NCBI GenBank assembly: GCA_045637425.1
Contig: JAZTZL010000030.1
Coordinates: 1-13,207 of the forward strand
DNA: 13,207 nucleotides
Direction of reading: 5' to 3'
DNA from: CAJGBR01 sp045637425
GTDB lineage: Bacteria; Bacteroidota; Bacteroidia; Bacteroidales; Rikenellaceae
The notes beneath the pieces were generated by a model, which did no database searches, had not been told where the DNA came from, and worked only from the letters and a program-made list of their open reading frames with translations. The first letter of the stretch is position 1; every line of letters starts with the position of its first letter. Both the position numbers and the translations under genes were made by a program. This document shows, piece after piece, positions 6,291 to 12,156 of this stretch.

Positions 6291-7601
6291 TTATCTCATT
6301 CTCGCATTGAGCAATCCTTCGGCAATCATCAATTCTCGAAAAACTCGCCGACCGATGAAACATTCAGTACATCTACGAGTAGTGCAATAGGCCGAGGACA
6401 ACTGAACCAATGCCTGAGAAAACAGTGCATTTTCAGGAACGATACCGCAACTACGCCAATGGTTTACATATCGATTATCTTCAGGTTGCTGCTCACCGAC
6501 AATTCGCAGCGCACGCTCGCACAACTCTTGGTCGCCCACTGCACGTCCATAGGAGAACATCAGAGGCCCGATGAAATTAATTACAAGAATTTCGGCAGCC
6601 GCTGTTCCTATACCTGACGGATGGTTTGTCAATACCGCCAATGACGAATGAGTCCGCCAATAATCTCTCAATTCAAAACCAAACACCTTACGCGCAGCCT
6701 CGCCAGAATTCAATGCCAAAATATTCTCCAGCGAGAAGTCTGGTTTAGCAATAAGATGCGCAAGATGAATCAACCGACGAATCGGAAGGTTTTGTGGTCT
6801 TAAATTATCATTTTTCCAGCGACTAAAATTGATTACATCATTGCAGTATTTCATTTGCAGATTACGGAATCTCTTTTTCAATTCATACGAGTAGTCGTCC
6901 ATCGGCTCGCCTGCCAATGCACCAGCTACGCCCAACAACAGCGCATCAACTGAGACTGGGTCTACCGATTCTCGCATAAGTACCGAGTATGGCACCTCGC
7001 GAGCAAGTTTCATCAACGACTCCTTATTCGCAGCCGACCCCATATTCATCGCACCAAACAGATATATGTGCATTGCTTCGTGCCAGCTACCATTGACCGA
7101 ATCGAGAATTTTCATCAAGTCATTGGATTTTCGCTCGAAACGCTCGACATACAGACGCGTCAGCGCATTTATTTTCTCGTGTTCGGGAATATTTCGAGCT
7201 GCAACCTGACATCTTCCATAGGACATATCCTCCAAAGCCTGAGCCAATGACAACGGATAGCGAACCTCAACAATGGGCACAGGCGTTGCATTAAGATTCA
7301 TAATTCCGACATCAGCGACTCCTACGATATGCAGCGCTACGGAATCACATTTCGGATCCTTATCGTGTCCGTGCTTATACCAATCACTCGCAGCATCGTG
7401 TATGGCTACGCGCCCCAAGAAATTGCCGCCATCTATTTCAATTCTGACATCGACAAAATCAACACCATCAATATTTGAAGCTAGTCCGACAGACTTCACC
7501 TCTATTGAGTGGCCAAGAGTTGACACCAATTTTTTATTGCACAGAGCACCGCTACTCCAAACGAATCGCAGCAGGCTTTCGGATTGACTTTTTGTGAGCA
7601 T
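6291..7601 (-). CDS. DUF2851 family protein
   Basis: A 436-residue cytoplasmic protein of a family common in Bacteroidetes and of unknown function. The N-terminus (LLRFVWSSGALCNKKLVSTLG), the central segment with GRVAIHDAASDWYKHGHDKDP (63-83) and the C-terminal SQALVQLSSAYC are characteristic of DUF2851. A cysteine cluster, C406, C411 and C414 (YCTTRRCTECFIGRR), looks like a metal or Fe-S binding site, with C385 as a possible fourth ligand. I recall most relatives having GPDF and GNVEIH where this protein has GVDF (46-49) and GRVAIH (63-68), so an acidic residue may be missing. The ATG at 7601 was chosen because a consensus -7 element lies at 7627-7634; the in-frame TTG at 7625 would be too close to it. 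It is its own unit, with mnmA 86 bases downstream. Confidence 0.82.
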   Translation of the reverse strand: MLTKSQSESLLRFVWSSGALCNKKLVSTLGHSIEVKSVGLASNIDGVDFVDVRIEIDGGNFLGRVAIHDAASDWYKHGHDKDPKCDSVALHIVGVADVGIMNLNATPVPIVEVRYPLSLAQALEDMSYGRCQVAARNIPEHEKINALTRLYVERFERKSNDLMKILDSVNGSWHEAMHIYLFGAMNMGSAANKESLMKLAREVPYSVLMRESVDPVSVDALLLGVAGALAGEPMDDYSYELKKRFRNLQMKYCNDVINFSRWKNDNLRPQNLPIRRLIHLAHLIAKPDFSLENILALNSGEAARKVFGFELRDYWRTHSSLAVLTNHPSGIGTAAAEILVINFIGPLMFSYGRAVGDQELCERALRIVGEQQPEDNRYVNHWRSCGIVPENALFSQALVQLSSAYCTTRRCTECFIGRRVFRELMIAEGLLNARMR

Positions 7602-7626
7602 TGTTATTATCCATTTTCCAGACAAA

Positions 7627-7634
7627 CAAAGTTA
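7627..7634 (-). promoter_or_regulatory. Promoter -7 element for the DUF2851 gene
   Basis: TAACTTTG on the minus strand matches TAnnTTTG, 25 bases upstream of the ATG at 7601. A -33 TTG at the expected 19-20 bp is not evident; the nearest one is only 12 bp away. Confidence 0.55.
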
Positions 7635-7674
7635 CAAAAAATTCAGCAATATTATATTTATCCACCCACAATCA

Positions 7675-7711
7675 ACACAAAAAAGCCTGCACCGAGATTC
7701 GGGCAGGCTTT
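7675..7711 (-). terminator. Terminator of the tsaC-thioesterase-barrel operon
   Basis: On the minus strand AAAGCCTGC (7711-7703) pairs with GCAGGCTTT (7690-7682). An inner CCGA-GAT-TCGG extension makes the stem long with one bulged base, and TTTTTTGTGTT follows. It lies 20 bases past the stop of the beta-barrel gene. Confidence 0.88.
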
Positions 7712-7731
7712 ATGTCTATTGCTCTATCAGT

Positions 7732-8247
7732 TTAGAAATTGAGTATAACACCTCCGGATACTAAACCTTTGTGTCCGTAACCACACTCTGCGAAGATACC
7801 GATTGGACCCAATTTAACTCGAGCACACAATGGACTAATCTGATATATAAACTCCTTTTTATCCGAATCTGTCATCGTCTTGTCTTCGTAGTTATTCTTA
7901 CCCCACATATATCCAGCTCCGCCTGAAATATAAAATCTAACCAAACCCAAAAGATTTACAAAATTCATTTCAACCGCAGGCATAACCATATATCGAGTGC
8001 AATCGGTCTCGTAGCCGTTCATATTCTTATCTCGCTTGCTCATACCCAAATCAACACCAATATTGATTTTTGCCAGGCTCAATCGATAACTAAGACCATA
8101 CATCTGGTCAATGTTATCAATGCCCATAGTGCTCTGTGTCAGGTTTGAACTCCAAACTCGCCACTCACCTTGCAATATCTGCGCAGATGCAGTTGACGAG
8201 ATAATCAATGCTACAGCCAAAACAATCAGTTTAAGTCTTTTCATCAT
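7732..8247 (-). CDS. Small outer-membrane beta-barrel-like protein, hypothetical
   Basis: A 171-residue exported protein. A Sec signal peptide is clear: MMKRLK, a hydrophobic core (LIVLAVALIISST), then ASA-Q with cleavage expected after residue 22. No lipobox Cys is present. The mature part alternates hydrophobic and polar residues in strand-like stretches (YRLSLAKINIGVDLGM, LVRFYISGGAGYMWG, GPIGIFAECGYG) and ends GGVILNF. A final aromatic residue is typical of proteins inserted by the BAM complex, so an eight-strand-like outer-membrane barrel is likely. It starts four bases after the thioesterase stop and is the last gene of the tsaC unit. I do not recognise a specific family, and a role in transport or adhesion cannot be assigned. 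It could instead be a periplasmic protein. Confidence 0.75.
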   Translation of the reverse strand: MMKRLKLIVLAVALIISSTASAQILQGEWRVWSSNLTQSTMGIDNIDQMYGLSYRLSLAKINIGVDLGMSKRDKNMNGYETDCTRYMVMPAVEMNFVNLLGLVRFYISGGAGYMWGKNNYEDKTMTDSDKKEFIYQISPLCARVKLGPIGIFAECGYGHKGLVSGGVILNF

Positions 8248-8251
8248 CTAT

Positions 8252-8671
8252 CTATTTTGAATTATTAGTTATTATTTCCTGTTCAAATTTTTCTCTCCAA
8301 TGTTCTGGCACCGGCCGCGATTCACCACTTTGCGGATTGAAACAAACCATCGTGCAGTGGCTCGTTGCATTCACAATCCCCGAAGCTGCATCTCGGATAG
8401 TCTGTAACAGCGTTATGCTCGTATTGCCGATTTTCTCAATCTGGGTTGTCACCTCTGTATCCTGAGCCATAAACACCGGGCTTTCATAAACATTATGCGT
8501 AGCCTTTATTATCAGAGATGTATTGGAAGTATGATCTTCGACTCCGCCTATAAGTCTGCGGAACATATCACTCTTACCCAAATCAAAGTAGTGTTGCAGA
8601 TTGACATTATTAACGTGTCCCAACATATCCGTATCTGCAAATCGCTTTTGAATCTTTATTGTAAAAATCAT
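8252..8671 (-). CDS. Acyl-CoA thioesterase, hotdog fold (4HBT/YbgC-like)
   Basis: A 139-residue cytoplasmic hotdog protein expected to hydrolyse acyl-CoA thioesters. The N-terminal signature RFADTDMLGHVNNVNLQHYFD (10-30) is the 4HBT/YbgC active-site region; D15, in the DTD motif, is the likely catalytic acid. It continues with the long central helix (ending DMFRRLIGG) and strands such as VFMAQDTEVTTQIEKIG. Family length is about 130-150. It begins three bases after the tsaC stop and ends four bases before the barrel gene, so all three are probably co-translated. The substrate cannot be read from sequence; relatives act on short-chain or aromatic acyl-CoAs or on acyl-ACP. Confidence 0.88.
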   Translation of the reverse strand: MIFTIKIQKRFADTDMLGHVNNVNLQHYFDLGKSDMFRRLIGGVEDHTSNTSLIIKATHNVYESPVFMAQDTEVTTQIEKIGNTSITLLQTIRDAASGIVNATSHCTMVCFNPQSGESRPVPEHWREKFEQEIITNNSK

Positions 8672-8674
8672 AGT

Positions 8675-9238
8675 TTAGGCTCTAATAATTACAATTTCGT
8701 TATCCTCAAACACTCTGATTATAGACGAGGGTTTGCCCGTACATTTACCCTGAAACTTCGGAGAAACAACCATATCGACTCCATTTTTAATTTCGTCCGA
8801 AATCGAATCAAAATCCTTTGGCGTAACCTCACCCGAAATGTTTGCCGATGTTGAAACTAAGGGTCGCTTCAACAGACGAATCAGTTGCTGACAAAAGTCG
8901 TGATTCACGGCACGGATACCAATTGTACCCTCTTGCGGTAACAGATTCACAGCCACGCCATAGCCGTTATCCAACACCAGAGTAAGAGGTTTGTTTGCCA
9001 CCTCTACAAGTTGTTGAGCTGCGTATGGCACGCGGCTGACATAGTTTGCAATGTTTTGTGGCGAGTCGGTCAGAATCAACATTGATGTTTTATCCTGACT
9101 CTGTTTAAGTTTGTATATTTTTTCTACTGCGCTATAATTCGTAGCATCACAACCTATTCCCCAAACCGTATCAGTAGGATAGAGAATAATTCCCCCTCGC
9201 TTCAATATCTCAACAGCCTTTTTCAGTTCCTGTTCCAT
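8675..9238 (-). CDS. tsaC: L-threonylcarbamoyladenylate synthase (TsaC/YrdC family)
   Basis: TsaC makes threonylcarbamoyl-AMP from threonine, bicarbonate and ATP, the first step of tRNA t6A37 synthesis. The 187-residue protein is a single YrdC domain. Visible motifs are GGIILYPTDTVWGIGCDA (15-32), the KLKQSQDKTSM nucleotide-binding stretch, TIGIRAV, and PLVSTSANISGE near 125-136. It lacks the extra Sua5 C-terminal domain, so it is the short TsaC-like form. YciO paralogues are similar in size; the PTDTVWGIG and STSAN motifs favour the true synthase, but the distinction is not absolute. It heads a three-gene operon with the thioesterase and the barrel protein and has its own promoter (9256-9286). 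Confidence 0.93.
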   Translation of the reverse strand: MEQELKKAVEILKRGGIILYPTDTVWGIGCDATNYSAVEKIYKLKQSQDKTSMLILTDSPQNIANYVSRVPYAAQQLVEVANKPLTLVLDNGYGVAVNLLPQEGTIGIRAVNHDFCQQLIRLLKRPLVSTSANISGEVTPKDFDSISDEIKNGVDMVVSPKFQGKCTGKPSSIIRVFEDNEIVIIRA

Positions 9239-9255
9239 AATAATTACATTTTTGA

Positions 9256-9286
9256 CAAAGGTACTACAAATTTGTGAAATATCAAT
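9256..9286 (-). promoter_or_regulatory. Promoter for the tsaC operon
   Basis: On the minus strand the -7 element TACCTTTG (9256-9263) exactly matches TAnnTTTG. A -33 ATTG at 9283-9286 is separated from it by about 19 bp. Expected transcription start is near 9250, 12 bases or so before the tsaC ATG. Confidence 0.72.
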
Positions 9287-9292
9287 TTCGCA

Positions 9293-9325
9293 GCAAAAAA
9301 ATAGCCTGCAACTACATTGCAGGCT
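9293..9325 (-). terminator. Terminator of hsp20
   Basis: On the minus strand AGCCTGCAA-TGTAG-TTGCAGGCT forms a perfect nine-base-pair stem (9325-9303), followed by ATTTTTTTGC. It lies 25 bases past the hsp20 stop and just upstream of the tsaC promoter. Confidence 0.9.
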
Positions 9326-9350
9326 GAAGGCAGATAATTAAGCAAAGGTG

Positions 9351-9782
9351 TTATTTGACCTCAATCTCCTTAGTTTTGCTTTCGACGGGCTGAGCAAGTT
9401 TCGGAATGCAGATTGTCAATACACCGTTCTCCTGTTTTGCGCAGATGGCGTTTTTGTCGATATTCTCAGGCAATATCATCGTTTGCTGAAATTGTGCATA
9501 AGAAAACTCTCTGCGCAGATATTTTTCGTGTTTATCATCGTGTTCGTCTTTGGTTTGCTGCTTAATCTCGGTAGATACTACGAGTTGGTGGTCGTCATTG
9601 ACCGTAATTTTGAAATCACCCTTGGCAATTCCAGGAGCCGCAATCTCAACACGATACTCCTTAGCCGATTCGATAATGTTTACTGCGGGGGCTGTTGCAT
9701 TGACTTTTGCAATCCATTCATTACCCAAAAAGTCGTTCAGAATTCCGGGCAGCCACGAGGTGGTCTTTTTTACAGGCATCAT
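9351..9782 (-). CDS. Small heat-shock protein Hsp20 (alpha-crystallin family)
   Basis: An ATP-independent holdase chaperone that binds unfolding proteins in the cytoplasm. The 143-residue protein has a short variable N-terminus with WLPGILNDFLGNEW (about 10-23). The alpha-crystallin domain (about 35-130) includes PAVNIIESAKEYRVEIAAPG, FKITVNDDHQLVV, the charged EYLRREF-like segment and the family hallmark ENGVLTICIPK. A short tail follows, with EIEVK at the end. Length is typical of the bacterial IbpA/Hsp18 class. Start is ATG at 9782 or the adjacent ATG at 9779. It is separated from xerD upstream by 66 bases with a small hairpin, and has its own terminator. Confidence 0.94.
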   Translation of the reverse strand: MMPVKKTTSWLPGILNDFLGNEWIAKVNATAPAVNIIESAKEYRVEIAAPGIAKGDFKITVNDDHQLVVSTEIKQQTKDEHDDKHEKYLRREFSYAQFQQTMILPENIDKNAICAKQENGVLTICIPKLAQPVESKTKEIEVK

Positions 9783-9808
9783 AAATTTGTACTTCTTAAA
9801 GAATTTTA

Positions 9809-9822
9809 CGGCACTATTGCCG
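9809..9822 (-). other. Small hairpin between xerD and hsp20
   Basis: CGGCA-ATAG-TGCCG (minus strand) forms a five-base-pair stem, followed by TAAAATTCTTT. It may be a weak terminator for xerD or part of the hsp20 leader. A near-consensus -7 element, TATAATTTG with one extra spacer base, lies at 9836-9844 just upstream, so the leader reading is possible. Confidence 0.35.
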
Positions 9823-9848
9823 CAAAGCGTTGATACAAATTATATGCC

Positions 9849-10754
9849 TTACCGACCAAGCGGGTGGTATTTTGCAATTGTTTCGTGCAGCGACTGCTTA
9901 TCCAGATGGGTGTAGATTTCAGTAGTCGAAATGTTTTGATGACCGAGCAACTCTTGAATTACGCGAATGTCGGCTCCGTTCTGCAACAAGTGCGTAGCAA
10001 ATGAGTGGCGCAGTGTATGCGGACTTATCTGTTTTGTGATTCCCGCTTGTGTAGCATAACGACGAATAATATTAAAAATCATCATTCGAGTCAGAGGTTT
10101 ACCCAATCTATTGAGGAATATTATTGGGCTATTTGAGGGATTGGGCATTGCTCGGCGCTGTTCGAGATAGATGTTTACCATCTTCACCGTAGTAGAATTG
10201 ACCGGCACCAATCTCATTTTATCACCTTTCCCGATTACCCGGATAAATCCATCATTAAAAAACAAGTCGGAAGTTTTCAGCGTAATCGCCTCACTGACAC
10301 GCAATCCACAACCATACATCAATTCTATTATGGCTCTATTTCTATGTCCTAACGGGTCGGATAAGTCTATGGCATCAATAATGGCGATGACCTCTTCGAC
10401 GCTCAACACTTTGGGCAGATTGCGTTCTTGTTTGGGCAGAGCAACCGATTCGGTCGGAAGTGTCTGAATGCGCCCTTTTATCAGCAGAAATTTGAAAAAC
10501 GATTTTAATCCGCTAACTATTCGCGCCTGTGACGTAGCTTTCAGCCCATTGTCATAGATACTACACAAGAATTGCTCGATGTGCAGTTCGGTAATTTCAT
10601 CGGGGCTGGAGTTATATGGGAATTCCGTTGTTACAAACTCGCTAAATGAAGCAATATCGTGCAGGTATGATTGCACAGTATTGTCCGAGAGGTTTCTCTC
10701 AAGAATCAGATACCGAGCAAAATCGTTTATTGTTTCATTCCAATCGAGTGCCAT
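9849..10754 (-). CDS. xerD: Site-specific tyrosine recombinase XerD
   Basis: XerC/XerD recombinases resolve chromosome dimers at dif during division. The 301-residue protein has an N-terminal SAM-like core-binding domain (about 1-90, with RNLSDNTVQSYLHDI and SQARIVSGLKSFFKFL). The catalytic domain carries R152 (GCGLRVSEA), K176 (GKGDK), H246 and R249 (PHTLRHSFATHLL), H272 (LLGHQNIS) and the nucleophile Y281 (STTEIYTH). The full catalytic set and the 300-residue length mark it as a Xer protein rather than an element integrase. XerD fits better than XerC from its overall similarity to remembered Bacteroides XerD; a XerC assignment is not excluded. The ATG at 10754 was chosen because a consensus -7 element lies at 10778-10785; a longer in-frame start at 10790 would lie upstream of it. 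Confidence 0.9.
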   Translation of the reverse strand: MALDWNETINDFARYLILERNLSDNTVQSYLHDIASFSEFVTTEFPYNSSPDEITELHIEQFLCSIYDNGLKATSQARIVSGLKSFFKFLLIKGRIQTLPTESVALPKQERNLPKVLSVEEVIAIIDAIDLSDPLGHRNRAIIELMYGCGLRVSEAITLKTSDLFFNDGFIRVIGKGDKMRLVPVNSTTVKMVNIYLEQRRAMPNPSNSPIIFLNRLGKPLTRMMIFNIIRRYATQAGITKQISPHTLRHSFATHLLQNGADIRVIQELLGHQNISTTEIYTHLDKQSLHETIAKYHPLGR

Positions 10755-10777
10755 AATTCCACCGCTTAGTCCATCTG

Positions 10778-10785
10778 CAAAGATA
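10778..10785 (-). promoter_or_regulatory. Promoter -7 element for xerD
   Basis: TATCTTTG on the minus strand matches TAnnTTTG, 23 bases upstream of the xerD ATG. The nearest -33-like TTTTG (10802-10806) gives only a 16-bp spacer, so the -33 assignment is uncertain. Confidence 0.6.
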
Positions 10786-10808
10786 CGCAAAAATAACGAT
10801 GCAAAAAT

Positions 10809-10839
10809 AAAAAAGTCCCGAGCATTTCGGGACTTTTTT
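10809..10839. terminator. Terminator between pepT and xerD
   Basis: A perfect stem GTCCCGA-GCATT-TCGGGAC (10815-10833) is flanked by A6 on the left and T6 on the right. On the minus strand it terminates pepT, 40 bases past its stop, ahead of the xerD promoter. The symmetric A/T arms mean it could also work on the plus strand, where no gene needs it. Confidence 0.93.
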
Positions 10840-10878
10840 CATTGTATAAACGAATAATATTACTCTTGCGAATAATGA

Positions 10879-12096
10879 CTATTTAGCCCAAAGTTTCACC
10901 AAGTTGAGAATTGTTTCAACGGCTTTTTCCATAGTATCTACCGAGCAATACTCATACTTACCGTGGAAATTCATCATACCTGTAAACAAGTTCGGACAAG
11001 GCAGATTCATAAACGAGAGACGCGCACCGTCGGTACCACCACGAATAGGTTTAATGATAGGTTCAACGTCTGCCAATTTCATAGCTTCGATTGCTTTATC
11101 CACGACTTCTGGGTAGAGTTCAACCTGTTCGCGCATATTGTAGTATTGGTCTCTGAGGTTCAGTGTAACTACACCTTCGCCATATTTCTTGTTCAAGAAG
11201 TCAGCAACATCTTGCAAGTAGGTCTTTTTCTGTTCGAATTTAGTGCGGCAGTGGTCGCGAACGATGTAGCTCATTTCTGCAGTCTCCACACCACCACTCA
11301 TTCCTACCAGGTGGTAGAATCCTTCATAACCCTGAGTATGTTCTGGACGCATTGCTGCTGGCAACATCGAGTTGATTTCGCACAAAATCTGCAATGAGTT
11401 AATCATCTTATCCTTTGCATATCCCGGGTGGATATTTCGGCCTTGAATCACGAATTTAGCACCTGCTGCATTGAAGTTTTCATATTCGAGTTCGCCGATA
11501 GGACCACCGTCGAGTGTGTATGCGAAACGTGCACCAAAGTGTTCAACATCGAAGAAGTCTACACCTCGACCAATTTCTTCATCTGGAGTAAAGCCCAAAC
11601 GTATCTTTCCGTGAGCAACTTCAGGGTGAGTCATCAACCACTCTGCAGCGTGCATAATTTCAGCTACGCCCGCCTTATCATCGGCTCCCAACAATGTAGT
11701 TCCGTCAGTAACCACAAGTTTGTGACCAACGTGATTGAGCAGTTCTGGGAACTCTTTAACGTACATTGTCAATGACGGATTGAGTTCAATATCACCACCA
11801 TCATATTTTTCGATTACGCGAGGTTTCACATCTTTGCCTGACATATCGGGCGCAGTATCAACGTGTGCAATAAAACCAATCACAGGTTTATCTTCGTAGC
11901 CCGGTGTTGCAGGGATAGACCCCATTGCATAGCCATTCTTGTCAACTTCAACTTCAGTCATTCCGAGTTGTTTCATCTGCTCTGCCAGCAGGTTCAACAA
12001 ATCGTATTGTTTCTGTGTTGAAGGAAACGATTCACTGTTTTCGTCGCTCTGAGTATCGATAGCGACATATTGCAAAAATCTTTCTAACAATCCCAT
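10879..12096 (-). CDS. pepT: Tripeptide aminopeptidase (peptidase T)
   Basis: PepT is a cytoplasmic di-zinc exopeptidase (family M20B) that removes the N-terminal residue from tripeptides. The 405-residue protein keeps the metal-site residues at almost the numbering I recall for enterobacterial PepT: H78 and D80 (IAHVDTAPD), D140 (GADDKAG), E173 and E174 (TPDEEIGRG), D196 (TLDGG) and H378 (NFHGKYE). The lid/dimer domain lies between them, and GGTDGARLS near 355 is characteristic. Length is typical. It lies downstream of an OPT-family peptide transporter, which suggests that imported peptides are degraded by this enzyme. A hairpin with a T-run ends only about 10-18 bases ahead of the start codon, and no consensus promoter fits in the 60-base gap, so expression may depend on read-through. 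Confidence 0.96.
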   Translation of the reverse strand: MGLLERFLQYVAIDTQSDENSESFPSTQKQYDLLNLLAEQMKQLGMTEVEVDKNGYAMGSIPATPGYEDKPVIGFIAHVDTAPDMSGKDVKPRVIEKYDGGDIELNPSLTMYVKEFPELLNHVGHKLVVTDGTTLLGADDKAGVAEIMHAAEWLMTHPEVAHGKIRLGFTPDEEIGRGVDFFDVEHFGARFAYTLDGGPIGELEYENFNAAGAKFVIQGRNIHPGYAKDKMINSLQILCEINSMLPAAMRPEHTQGYEGFYHLVGMSGGVETAEMSYIVRDHCRTKFEQKKTYLQDVADFLNKKYGEGVVTLNLRDQYYNMREQVELYPEVVDKAIEAMKLADVEPIIKPIRGGTDGARLSFMNLPCPNLFTGMMNFHGKYEYCSVDTMEKAVETILNLVKLWAK

Positions 12097-12104
12097 AATA
12101 TAAA

Positions 12105-12141
12105 GTATTAAAAACCGAGTTCGGCATACGACCGAACTCGG
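12105..12141 (-). terminator. Terminator-like hairpin between the OPT gene and pepT
   Basis: On the minus strand CCGAGTTCGG-TCGTATG-CCGAACTCGG forms a perfect ten-base-pair stem (12141-12115), followed by TTTTTAATACTTT. It begins 16 bases past the transporter stop and its T-run reaches to about 10 bases before the pepT ATG at 12096. Confidence 0.85.
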
Positions 12142-12156
12142 GAATAATTAATCAGT

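Noticed and set aside
443..10286. A 14-base identity (GTTTTCAGCGTAAT) shared by 443-456 upstream of lspA and 10273-10286 inside xerD, suggesting a recombinase-gene remnant or att site near lspA.
   Set aside because: A single 14-base match is about what chance predicts in 13 kb, and it does not extend on either side.
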